Assembly: GCA_030037185.1 (NCBI GenBank)
Contig: JASHRR010000849.1
Coordinates: 1 to 23,500, forward strand
DNA: 23,500 nucleotides
Source: Xanthobacteraceae bacterium
GTDB lineage: Bacteria > Pseudomonadota > Alphaproteobacteria > Rhizobiales > Xanthobacteraceae
Direction: 5' to 3'
Positions 7,070 through 14,602 of this stretch are shown piece after piece. The number at the start of each line of letters is the position of its first letter. Positions within the stretch are counted from its first letter, which is position 1. Both the position numbers and the translations under genes were made by a program. The notes under the pieces were generated by a model. The model was not told the origin of the DNA. It saw nothing but the letters and a program-made list of their open reading frames with translations, and ran no database searches.

Positions 7070-8686
7070 ATGGCTCGACATCAACTCACCCGGCATCCGC
7101 TCAAAGGCAGCGAGCGTGAACCTATGCCGGGGGCGAAGGCCGTAGGCAAGGCCGATCCGGCCGAAAGACTCGAGGTCAGCGTCCTGCTGCGCCGCCGCAA
7201 CGCCGCGGCGCTTACGGAGCGTGTCAAAAAGCTCGCGAGACGGGAGAGCGCCGGCAGTCACTTGAGCCGCGAACAATTCGAACACCAGTTCGGCGCAGAC
7301 ACCGCCGACATCGCACTGATCAGGAAATTTGCCGACGCACACGGGCTTGCCGTCGTGCAGGAGCACGCCGGCAGGTGCACGGTCGTGCTGTCGGGTACCG
7401 CAGCACAGTTCAATGCCGCATTTGGGGTTGACCTGCAGCGGTTCGAGTATGAGGGCGGCTCATATCGCGGGCGGGTGGGGGCCGTGCAATTGCCACACGA
7501 ACTGGTCGGCGTGGTCGAGGCTGTTCTCGGCCTTGACGATCGGCCGGTCGCGCAGCCGCATTTCCGCGTGCGCCCGTCGCCCGGCAACGTCCGTTGGCGC
7601 GCTAACGGCGTAGGTGCGACCTCCTTCACGCCTCTCCAGCTCGCATCGCTGTACAACTTTCCTGCCGGAACCGGGCAGGGCGAGTGCGTGGCGATCATCG
7701 AGCTCGGCGGCGGCGAGCGGACGGCGGATTTGAGCACCTACTTCTCGGGGCTCGGCATCCAAGCCGCACCGAAGGTCGCCGTTGTCTCGGTGGACCACGG
7801 CAAGAACCAGCCGACCGGCGACCCCAACGGACCGGACGGGGAGGTGATGCTCGATATCGAAGTGGTCGGTGCTATCGCGCCGGGCGCCAATATTGCGGTT
7901 TATTTCGCGCCCAACACAGATGCCGGCTTTCTTGACGCCATCACCACAGCGATCCACGACACAACCAACAAGCCGTCGATCATCTCCATCAGTTGGGGCG
8001 GGCCAGAATCGTCCTGGACCCAGCAGTCAATGACCGCATTCGACTCAGCGTTTCAGACGGCAGCAGCAATGGGTATCACGGTGTGCGTGGCATCGGGTGA
8101 TAACGGTTCAAGCGATGGCGTTAACGACGGCGCGAATCACGTCGATTTCCCGGCTTCCAGTCCGAACGTTCTTGCCTGCGGTGGTACCAGCCTCCAGGCT
8201 TCGGGGACCACCATCACCGGCGAATCCGTCTGGAACGACGGCGCGCAGGGGGGTGCCGGCGGCGGCGGCATAAGCAGCTTTTTCGCGCTGCCGCCGTGGC
8301 AGGACGGGCTCGAGCTGACGCTGACATCGGGCGCTACCGAAGCGCTGACCATGCGCGGCGTACCGGATGTCAGCGGCGATGCTGACCCGCAGACGGGCTA
8401 TGACGTGCGGATTGATGGGACGGACACCGTCATCGGTGGGACCAGCGCGGTGGCGCCGCTGTGGGCCGGTCTTATTGCGCGCATCAACGCGATGAGGGGC
8501 AGTCCCGTCGGCCTGATCAACGCGCAGCTCTATGCGGCGGCGTCGGTATTAAGCGAGATCACCACCGGCAATAACGGGAGCTATGAGGCGGCACCCGGCT
8601 GGAACGCGTGCACCGGCCTTGGCAGCCCGGACGGGACCAAGGTCGCTGACCTGTTGGAACAGACCAGTCCGGCCGACGTTGCGTGA
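7070..8686 (+). CDS. Sedolisin / kumamolisin-type serine-carboxyl peptidase (S53)
   Basis: This 538-residue protease precursor carries an N-terminal prodomain (about 15-165, LEVSVLLRRRN ... VLGLDDRPVAQPHFR) and a subtilisin-like catalytic domain (about 183-535). Catalytic residues align with kumamolisin: Glu258 and Asp262 (GPDGEVMLDIEV), Asp344 for the oxyanion hole (SGDNGSSDG) and Ser459 (GGTSAVAPLW). The spacing fits the family (E to D 4, E to oxyanion D 86, E to S 201). Known members are acid-active endopeptidases that cleave off their own prodomain. No ordinary signal peptide is visible; the start MARHQLTRHPLKGSERE resembles other bacterial members. The usual C-terminal calcium ligands look altered: Glu496, Ala508 and Asn512 sit where Asp, Gly and Asp are expected. 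The ATG has GGGAG about 9 bases upstream. A strong terminator follows, so the gene is monocistronic. Confidence 0.95.
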   Translation: MARHQLTRHPLKGSEREPMPGAKAVGKADPAERLEVSVLLRRRNAAALTERVKKLARRESAGSHLSREQFEHQFGADTADIALIRKFADAHGLAVVQEHAGRCTVVLSGTAAQFNAAFGVDLQRFEYEGGSYRGRVGAVQLPHELVGVVEAVLGLDDRPVAQPHFRVRPSPGNVRWRANGVGATSFTPLQLASLYNFPAGTGQGECVAIIELGGGERTADLSTYFSGLGIQAAPKVAVVSVDHGKNQPTGDPNGPDGEVMLDIEVVGAIAPGANIAVYFAPNTDAGFLDAITTAIHDTTNKPSIISISWGGPESSWTQQSMTAFDSAFQTAAAMGITVCVASGDNGSSDGVNDGANHVDFPASSPNVLACGGTSLQASGTTITGESVWNDGAQGGAGGGGISSFFALPPWQDGLELTLTSGATEALTMRGVPDVSGDADPQTGYDVRIDGTDTVIGGTSAVAPLWAGLIARINAMRGSPVGLINAQLYAAASVLSEITTGNNGSYEAAPGWNACTGLGSPDGTKVADLLEQTSPADVA

Positions 8687-8704
8687 AGGCGTTGATGGCC
8701 CCCT

Positions 8705-8735
8705 GCGGCCGAGTTGATCGAACTCGGCCGCGTTT
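8705..8735 (+). terminator. Rho-independent terminator after the sedolisin gene
   Basis: GCGGCCGAGTT (8705-8715) pairs perfectly with AACTCGGCCGC (8721-8731) around a 5-base loop GATCG, followed by GTTT. It begins 18 bases after the stop codon. Confidence 0.8.
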
Positions 8736-9059
8736 ATGTCGAAACGCCAGGTGAAGGGCTAAGAGGATTCCGACACGCGCCGCTGAACTGAAGGTTTACT
8801 CCCGCCGTTCAAACTGCTGCGGCAGCGACAGGGGCGTGCTGCAGCCCTCAAGGCGTCGCGCGCTCCGCCCCGGATGCTCACCGCCAACTGAGGCGGATCA
8901 GGGCGCCAAGTGCGCGGCGTTCGCGGCAGGGAGGCATTGCGCAGCGGCGGACAAATGAAGGGCCAGGCGGGCCGCCGCTTCCTGCGGCCGCGCCGGCGGA
9001 GCCCGGGGGAATTCGCCTTGCTATGAGATCGGGGCCAATCCCTGATCGCGGAGACGCCG
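8736..9059. other. Intergenic stretch before the secreted orphan gene
   Basis: No confident gene is seen. Minus-strand frames overlap the next gene and look like shadows. Near the right end GATCGGGG and CCCTGATC form an imperfect dyad (about 9030-9050), and GGAG eight bases before 9060 is the ribosome site of the next gene. Confidence 0.35.
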
Positions 9060-9518
9060 ATGCGCAAACCGATCCAGCTGCTCTTGTTCGTCGCCGCTCC
9101 GCTCGCTGCGAACGCGGTTGCAGGCCAATCGGGCATCCCCCTTGATGAGACGCACCTGCTTATCGTGAATTCCGGTTCCACCAACTTCCAGGGATTCAGT
9201 CTCAGTCTTTCGCAGGACGGCGAGGCGAAACTCAAGCAAGGCAATTCAACATTTCACAGGTACCTTCCGCAAACATTCACCACCCGCCTTTTCGCCGATC
9301 TGCGTGCTGCGGGCGCACTCGATGCGCTGCCCTCGAGCCGATGCATGAAAAGCGCATCCTTTGGCGCGACGACGCGCATCCTCTATCGTGGAAAAACCTC
9401 GCCCGACATCTCTTGTGCGAGCCCAAACCCGCTCCTGCGCCGCCTCGCGGTTGACGTGATGTCCGTCCTCGAAGCGGCGAACATCAGTACGATCCGGCGA
9501 CGCGGGCACGCGCCATGA
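9060..9518 (+). CDS. Secreted or periplasmic small protein, unknown function
   Basis: This 152-residue protein begins with a signal peptide (MRKPIQLLLFVAAPLAANAVAG, cut near residue 22). The mature part reads like a compact beta-rich domain (THLLIVNSGSTNFQGFSLSLSQ, FGATTRILYRG), with two cysteines (C95, C119) that could form a disulfide. It ends in a helix (PLLRRLAVDVMSVLEAANI). I do not recognise a family with certainty. The start is backed by GGAG at a good distance. It is flanked by gene-poor DNA, so context gives no clue. Confidence 0.7.
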   Translation: MRKPIQLLLFVAAPLAANAVAGQSGIPLDETHLLIVNSGSTNFQGFSLSLSQDGEAKLKQGNSTFHRYLPQTFTTRLFADLRAAGALDALPSSRCMKSASFGATTRILYRGKTSPDISCASPNPLLRRLAVDVMSVLEAANISTIRRRGHAP

Positions 9519-9804
9519 GGTTTCCCGGGCAGGAGGATTGGCGGCTGGCTTGTAAAGCGCCGCCATGCGGCAGGATTGCCGGCCGGCGGGCCGACAGGCA
9601 CTGCCTTCCCGATGGTCTGAAGAATGCGCGGCCTCGCCGCGCGCGCCGGCACGGCCAAGGAATTGCAAGCGATCCCTGATAGAGGTAGAGCGTTACACCA
9701 ACGCCGCAGGCCAGCGGGTGCTTTCGGAGGCCGCATTGCCAAGCTTTCACGCGACTCGACCGGCGGACTGGCGGCAACCGCCTGGCGCGCAGCCAAGTGG
9801 TTGT

Positions 9805-9809
9805 GATTC
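9805..9809. promoter_or_regulatory. GANTC (CcrM) methylation site next to the CtrA box
   Basis: GATTC lies 20 bases before the CtrA box. Alphaproteobacterial CcrM methylates GANTC once per cell cycle, and such sites near promoters can tie expression to replication. A second GANTC (GACTC) is at 9753-9757. A single 5-base site is common by chance. Confidence 0.3.
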
Positions 9810-9829
9810 AAGAAAACTTTTCAAAACGG

Positions 9830-9845
9830 TTAATCGCGTCTTAAC
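9830..9845 (+). promoter_or_regulatory. CtrA-type binding box upstream of the aminotransferase-ftsK-lolA block
   Basis: The sequence TTAA-TCGCGTC-TTAAC matches the alphaproteobacterial CtrA consensus TTAA-N7-TTAAC exactly. It lies in the AT-rich part of the intergenic region, 53 bases before the first start codon. Including flanking bases it is also a dyad, GGTTAA-N7-TTAACC. I saw no other TTAA-N7-TTAA in the window when reading by eye. CtrA is the master cell-cycle regulator in this class, and a cell-division gene (ftsK) lies in the downstream block. Binding itself is inferred. Confidence 0.6.
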
Positions 9846-9898
9846 CTCGCCGCCCCTATGTTCTTGACAGGCGCGGATCAACTCGGCCGTGCGTACGG

Positions 9899-11116
9899 AT
9901 GTCCATGAAAACTGCCTGGGCCGAACGCGAGCCTGCCGCCGGTCGCAACACCGACATGCGTTCTCCTTTTGTCCGATTGACCGAGCTGATTGCTGATATC
10001 CCGCCCGGCAAGCCGGTCATTGACCTCGGGGTCGGCGAGCCCAAACACGGTGTGCCGGGGTTCGTCGCCCCGGTGTTGGCGGCGCATATCGATGAGTTTG
10101 GCTGCTACCCCAAGAACGACGGCACGCCGCAATTCCGTCGTGCCGCTGCCGAGTGGGCAGCGCGCCGGTACAAACTCGACCGCGTTCCTGACCCCGACCG
10201 CGAAGTTCTGGTGCTCAACGGCTCGCGGGAGGGACTTTTTCTCGCGGCGATCGCCGCCAAGCGACACGTCAGCGATCGCATTGGCCGGCCCGCCATTCTC
10301 ATTCCCAATCCCTTCTATGCGGCCTACTCGGCCGGCGGCGCCGCAGCCGATTGCGAGCTTGTCTATCTGCCGGCGACGCGGGAGACCGGCTTTCTGCCTG
10401 ACCTCGACGCGCTCGAGGATGCGCTGCTCGGGCGCACCGTCGCAATGTTCCTCGCCTCGCCATCCAATCCGCAGGGAGCGGTAGCCAGCATCCCCTACCT
10501 GCAACGCGCCGCCGCATTGGCGCGACGCTACGGTTTCCTGGTGTTTTCCGACGAGTGTTACTCGGAAATCTACACGCAATCTGCGCCTGCCGGCATGCTT
10601 GAGGCAACCGGTAGCCCGTTTGAAAATGTCTTGCTGTTCCAATCGCTTTCCAAGCGTTCGAATCTGCCCGGGCTGCGCGTCGGCTTTGTCATGGGGGACC
10701 GCCGTTTCATTGCCAGGTTCCTTGAATTGCGCAGCGTTGCCGCCCCGCAGGTGCCTCTTCCGGCACAGGAGGTCGCGATTGCGGCTTACCGGGACGAGAG
10801 TCATGTGGAGGCCAATCGCAACCTTTACCGAGAAAAATTCGAGCTGGCGGATCAGATCATCGGAGACCGGTACGGCTACCGGCGGCCGGCTGGCGGTTTC
10901 TTCCTCTGGCTCGACGTCGCCGCCCTGGGCGGCAGCGAGGCAGCGGCCGCAAAGCTGTGGCGGGAGGCGGGCGTGCGGGTTCTGCCGGGCCGCTATGCGG
11001 CGCGCGACCAGGAGGACGGCAGCAATCCGGGCGCCGATTATATTCGTGTCGCCATGGTGCATGACACCGAGACAACCGCGGAGGCGCTGCGCCGCATCGT
11101 CGCCGTGATGGGGTAG
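9899..11116 (+). CDS. PLP-dependent aminotransferase, class I/II (DapC/DapL-like)
   Basis: This 405-residue fold-type I aminotransferase shows all the landmarks: IDLGVGEP (substrate loop), LNGSREGLF (cofactor phosphate), SPSNPQG with N190, FSDECY with D218 and Y221, SLSKRSNLPGLRVGF with the Schiff-base lysine K252, and DYIRVAMV with R383, which should hold the substrate carboxylate. Orthologues next to ftsK in this bacterial group are usually named succinyldiaminopimelate transaminase, which makes the lysine and peptidoglycan precursor diaminopimelate. The sequence alone does not fix the substrate. The start is uncertain: ATG 9899 and ATG 9905 are possible, and ATG 9956 would begin close to the conserved SPFVRLTEL. 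ftsK follows after 79 bases on the same strand. A CtrA box lies upstream. Confidence 0.9.
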   Translation: MSMKTAWAEREPAAGRNTDMRSPFVRLTELIADIPPGKPVIDLGVGEPKHGVPGFVAPVLAAHIDEFGCYPKNDGTPQFRRAAAEWAARRYKLDRVPDPDREVLVLNGSREGLFLAAIAAKRHVSDRIGRPAILIPNPFYAAYSAGGAAADCELVYLPATRETGFLPDLDALEDALLGRTVAMFLASPSNPQGAVASIPYLQRAAALARRYGFLVFSDECYSEIYTQSAPAGMLEATGSPFENVLLFQSLSKRSNLPGLRVGFVMGDRRFIARFLELRSVAAPQVPLPAQEVAIAAYRDESHVEANRNLYREKFELADQIIGDRYGYRRPAGGFFLWLDVAALGGSEAAAAKLWREAGVRVLPGRYAARDQEDGSNPGADYIRVAMVHDTETTAEALRRIVAVMG

Positions 11117-11195
11117 TAATTCAAAATTGAGCGCATTTTCCTAAAACGCGAACAGTTGCCTGTTTCGCAAAAAAGAGCGGTATGGGGGCCCTCAA

Positions 11196-13604
11196 GTGGC
11201 GATGTCATCGGCCGCACAACGCCAGTACGGGAGATCGTTGCTGTCGGACGATTTTTATGCTGCGATCCGGCGGCGCTTGCGCGAGCTCGGCGGGCTCGTC
11301 ATGTTTGCGGCCGTCGGCGTCGCGGTGTTTGCGCTTGCGACCTGGTCGGTCAATGACCCCAGCCTCAGCTACGCGACCAGCGCTCCAGTACGCAACGCGT
11401 TGGGCGTGACCGGTGCAATCGCTGCCGATCTCGCCATGCAGCTCTTCGGGGTGGCGACGATTGCGATGATCCTGCCGCCGGCGTTCTGGGGCTGGCGGTT
11501 CTTTACCCATCGCACGCTCGACCGCCTGCGCTGGCGCGTTGCGGCGTGGACCGCAGGGCTGATGTCGTCGGCGGCGTTCGCGTCATGCCTGAGCCGTCCC
11601 CCGCAATGGCCGCTGCCCACCGGCATCGGGGGCGTCGCGGGCGACGCTTTGCTCCGCGTGATCGCCGGCATTGCGGGCGGCCCGCTTCACGGCGCGGGAC
11701 AAACATTCGCCGCGTCGATATTCGGCTCCCTCGCAGTGTTGACGCTCGCGATTGCTTGCGGTTTTGGCTGTCATCAACCGGATGAGGATGGCGCGCACAG
11801 AGCCGGCGCGATTTCGCTGGGCGGGCTCATTCATTCCTTCCTGAGCCTCAAGGCGCGGATGATGCGAGCGGCCGTCCTCATATCCACGGCAGCCCGTGCC
11901 TGCGCTGCGGTGTTGTTTAATCGTCCGCTGCCGCGCGAGTGGCGAGGCGCCGGGCCGCGGGTCGGCAAGACGGGCAGCGCGGCGATGCAAGGGGCGGACG
12001 GCGAGGATGCCGCTCAAGGTGTTGCGGCAAGGACCGCGCAACCCCGCAAAACGAGTCGGAACGCTCAGCCGGGCCGCAGGTGCGCCGACGGATATGAGCT
12101 GCCGTCGCTGGCTCTCCTGGCGGCGCCGAAGTCCTCGGAACGGGCGGCACCAAGCATGGAGACGATACGCGAGAACGCCACCGCCCTCGAGCACGTGCTC
12201 GGCGATTTCGGCGTGCGCGGCGAAATCATCAATGCGCGGCCTGGACCGGTGGTGACGCTCTATGAGCTTGAGCCGGCGCCCGGCATCAAATCATCCCGCG
12301 TCATCGGCCTTGCCGATGACATTGCGCGCTCCATGTGCGCGCTGTCGGCGCGCGTCGCGGTGGTTTCCGGCCGCAACGTGATCGGCATCGAACTCCCCAA
12401 CCCGACCCGCGAGAGAGTCTATCTTCGCGAGCTTCTGGCCGACGACGACTACCTGGGCAGCGGGGCGACGCTCGCGCTCTGCCTCGGAAAGACGATCGGC
12501 GGCGAAGCCGTGATCGTTGATCTCGCCCGCATGCCGCATCTGCTGATCGCAGGCACCACCGGCTCCGGCAAGTCGGTCGCCATCAACACCATGATCTTGA
12601 GCCTGCTTTATCGATTGAGGCCGGAACAGTGCCGGCTCATCATGGTCGACCCCAAGATGCTGGAACTGTCGGTCTATGATGGCATTCCGCATCTGCTGGC
12701 GCCGGTCGTCACCGATCCAAAGAAGGCTATCGTTGCCCTGAAATGGGCGGTGCGGGAGATGGAAGATCGTTACAAGAAGATGGCCAAGCTCGGGGTGCGC
12801 AACATCGACGGCTATAACATGAGAATCGCGGAAGCGCGTGGGCGCGGCGAGGTGCTGTCGCGCACCGTGCACACGGGCTACGACCGCGAGAGCGGGGAGG
12901 CAATCTACGAGAAAGAAGAATTTGATTCCGAGCCGCTGCCCTATCTGGTGGTGATCGTCGACGAGATGGCAGACCTGATGATGGTGGCTGGAAAAGACAT
13001 CGAGGGGGCAATTCAGCGCCTGGCCCAGATGGCACGCGCGGCCGGCATCCACGTGATCCTGGCGACGCAGAGGCCGTCGGTGGATGTCATCACCGGCACC
13101 ATCAAGGCCAATTTTCCGACGCGAATTTCCTTCCAGGTCACCTCGAAGATCGATAGCCGGACCATATTGGGCGAACAGGGGGCCGAGCAGCTGCTCGGCC
13201 AGGGCGACATGCTCTACATGGTCGGAGGCGGGCGAATCAGCCGCATTCACGGCCCATTCGTGTCCGACGATGAAGTTGAAAAGGTCGTCCGCCACCTCAA
13301 ATTTCAGGGCCAACCGCAATATCTGGACGCCGTCACGGCCGAGGACGATGTGGAGGGCGACAACCCGTTCGATGTCACCGGCATCGGCGGCGCCGAGGCT
13401 GGCGACCTCTACCAGCAAGCCGTACAAATCGTGCTGCGCGACCGCAAGGCATCGACCAGCTACATCCAGCGCCGATTACAGATCGGTTACAATCGCGCCG
13501 CCTCGCTCATTGAGCGGATGGAAAAGGAGGGCGTCGTCGGCCAGCCAAATCACGCCGGTAAACGTGAAGTCCTTGTTGGCGGCGAAGATGACGACGACTA
13601 TTGA
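11196..13604 (+). CDS. ftsK: DNA translocase FtsK
   Basis: FtsK is a septum-located motor that pumps DNA between daughter cells and helps resolve chromosome dimers at dif. This 802-residue copy has four N-terminal membrane helices (about 31-50, 77-100, 114-131 and 172-191), a short variable linker (about 195-310), and the alpha/beta motor. Walker A is GTTGSGKS (453-460, K459) and Walker B is VVIVDEMAD (D589). Other motor motifs are [24 protein letters not shown] and [24 protein letters not shown]. The C-terminal gamma winged-helix domain (about 735-798, [21 protein letters not shown]) reads the polarity sequences on DNA and contacts XerD in studied bacteria. A GTG start at 11196 fits GGGGG seven bases upstream; the ATG at 11202 is possible. 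It lies between the aminotransferase and lolA genes. Length is normal for alphaproteobacteria. Confidence 0.97.
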   Translation: MAMSSAAQRQYGRSLLSDDFYAAIRRRLRELGGLVMFAAVGVAVFALATWSVNDPSLSYATSAPVRNALGVTGAIAADLAMQLFGVATIAMILPPAFWGWRFFTHRTLDRLRWRVAAWTAGLMSSAAFASCLSRPPQWPLPTGIGGVAGDALLRVIAGIAGGPLHGAGQTFAASIFGSLAVLTLAIACGFGCHQPDEDGAHRAGAISLGGLIHSFLSLKARMMRAAVLISTAARACAAVLFNRPLPREWRGAGPRVGKTGSAAMQGADGEDAAQGVAARTAQPRKTSRNAQPGRRCADGYELPSLALLAAPKSSERAAPSMETIRENATALEHVLGDFGVRGEIINARPGPVVTLYELEPAPGIKSSRVIGLADDIARSMCALSARVAVVSGRNVIGIELPNPTRERVYLRELLADDDYLGSGATLALCLGKTIGGEAVIVDLARMPHLLIAGTTGSGKSVAINTMILSLLYRLRPEQCRLIMVDPKMLELSVYDGIPHLLAPVVTDPKKAIVALKWAVREMEDRYKKMAKLGVRNIDGYNMRIAEARGRGEVLSRTVHTGYDRESGEAIYEKEEFDSEPLPYLVVIVDEMADLMMVAGKDIEGAIQRLAQMARAAGIHVILATQRPSVDVITGTIKANFPTRISFQVTSKIDSRTILGEQGAEQLLGQGDMLYMVGGGRISRIHGPFVSDDEVEKVVRHLKFQGQPQYLDAVTAEDDVEGDNPFDVTGIGGAEAGDLYQQAVQIVLRDRKASTSYIQRRLQIGYNRAASLIERMEKEGVVGQPNHAGKREVLVGGEDDDDY

Positions 13605-13614
13605 AGAGCCTGGG

Positions 13615-13633
13615 CGCGGCAAAATGAGCCGCG
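13615..13633 (+). other. Hairpin between ftsK and lolA
   Basis: CGCGGC (13615-13620) pairs with GCCGCG (13628-13633) around a 7-base loop, 11 bases after the ftsK stop. No U-run follows, so it may stabilise the ftsK message end or attenuate rather than stop transcription into lolA. Confidence 0.3.
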
Positions 13634-13705
13634 AAAACGCCATCACATTTGATGATACCCCGTTGTACAAAGAGGTTTGCGGTGAACAGGCTTTCGGAGG
13701 TGAAA

Positions 13706-14437
13706 ATGACATTGGCCCGTCTCGCGGCGCTGGTGGGCGCTCTGCTCATCGCAGCGCCCTTAGCGGCGGCCCAGGGCGTTCCGATCCCGCACCCGGCCCC
13801 CAAGAGCCGCAACCAGGCGGCTCGGTTGCAGTCGCCAATGCCAACTGACACCGCCGGGCGCCCGATTCCCATACCTCCGCCCGAACCGGTTCCTTACGAT
13901 GGATCCCAGCGCGCCCTCGTGGATCGAGCCAGCAATTATCTCTCTTCCCTGCAGAGCCTCACCGGCGATTTCGTGCAGATCGGTCCAGACGGTGGCCGGT
14001 CAGTGGGAAAGTTCTATCTCCAGAAGCCCGGCAGAGTGCGATTTGAATACGACCCGCCGAGCCCGATCGAGTTCATCGCCGATGGCCACCAGGTGGTCGT
14101 GCGCGATCGCAACCTGGCGACGCAGGATCTCTACCCGTTGTCGCAGACTCCCTTGCGATACTTGCTGGCCGATCAAATCGACTTGGCGCGCGACACCAAG
14201 GTAACTGCGGTATCCCAGGACAACACCTTCATTAGCGTCAGGATTGAGGAAAGGCAGCTCCTGATCGGAACCAGCCGGCTGGTGCTGATGTTCTCCGCCA
14301 AGGACATGCAGCTGCGCGAGTGGACGATGACCGATCCGCAAGGCTACGAGACGATGGTTGCGGTCTATAATCTCGATGCCTCACGCAAACCAGACCCCGG
14401 CCTGTTCACGATCAACTACTACCAGAGGGCCCAATGA
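13706..14437 (+). CDS. lolA: Outer-membrane lipoprotein carrier protein LolA
   Basis: LolA is the periplasmic shuttle that takes lipoproteins from the LolCDE complex to the outer membrane. I start the gene at ATG 13706 because GGAGGTG is placed just upstream and a signal peptide then begins at once (MTLARLAALVGALLIAAPLAAAQG, cut near residue 22). A Pro-rich linker follows (about 25-64), then the LolA domain (about 68-240). Its signature is SLTGDFVQIGPDGG, GKFYLQKPGRVRFEYDPPSP and ADGHQVVVRDRNLATQDLYPL. Length (243 residues) is a little above the usual because of the linker. It follows ftsK by 101 bases, an order known in Bradyrhizobium relatives, where exodeoxyribonuclease III often comes next; here that gene is absent and an opposing TPR gene follows. 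Confidence 0.93.
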   Translation: MTLARLAALVGALLIAAPLAAAQGVPIPHPAPKSRNQAARLQSPMPTDTAGRPIPIPPPEPVPYDGSQRALVDRASNYLSSLQSLTGDFVQIGPDGGRSVGKFYLQKPGRVRFEYDPPSPIEFIADGHQVVVRDRNLATQDLYPLSQTPLRYLLADQIDLARDTKVTAVSQDNTFISVRIEERQLLIGTSRLVLMFSAKDMQLREWTMTDPQGYETMVAVYNLDASRKPDPGLFTINYYQRAQ

Positions 14438-14464
14438 GAGGCCGCATTTTAAAAATGCGCCCTC
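14438..14464 (+). terminator. Hairpin directly after lolA
   Basis: CGCATTT (14443-14449) pairs with AAATGCG (14453-14459) around TAA. Beyond a C-C mismatch, GAGG (14438-14441) pairs with CCTC (14461-14464). It starts at the base after the lolA stop. There is no U-run after it, so it may be a processed 3' end rather than a classic terminator. Confidence 0.4.
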
Positions 14465-14602
14465 ACGAGAGGCAAAAATCTGACACCAGTCCCTCCCCAG
14501 GGCCGTGCCGTCGGCGATCAAGCGTTCGCCTTAGGTTGAACTTCCGCAGGATCAAGCACCGCACCAACCAGTCGGCGATACGAGAACGCGAAAATCGCTC
14601 GA

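Larger units (their letters stand above)
9519..9898. other. Intergenic control region of the aminotransferase-ftsK-lolA block
   Basis: No credible gene is seen; open frames on both strands are short shadows. The right part becomes AT-richer (9805-9845) and contains a GANTC site and a perfect CtrA-type box, listed separately. Confidence 0.5.

Noticed and set aside
9878..11062. A 394-codon minus-strand open frame
   Set aside because: It is a shadow of the aminotransferase, whose PLP motifs are all in the plus-strand frame.
12291..13427. A 378-codon minus-strand open frame
   Set aside because: It is antisense to the conserved FtsK motor domain and resembles nothing known.
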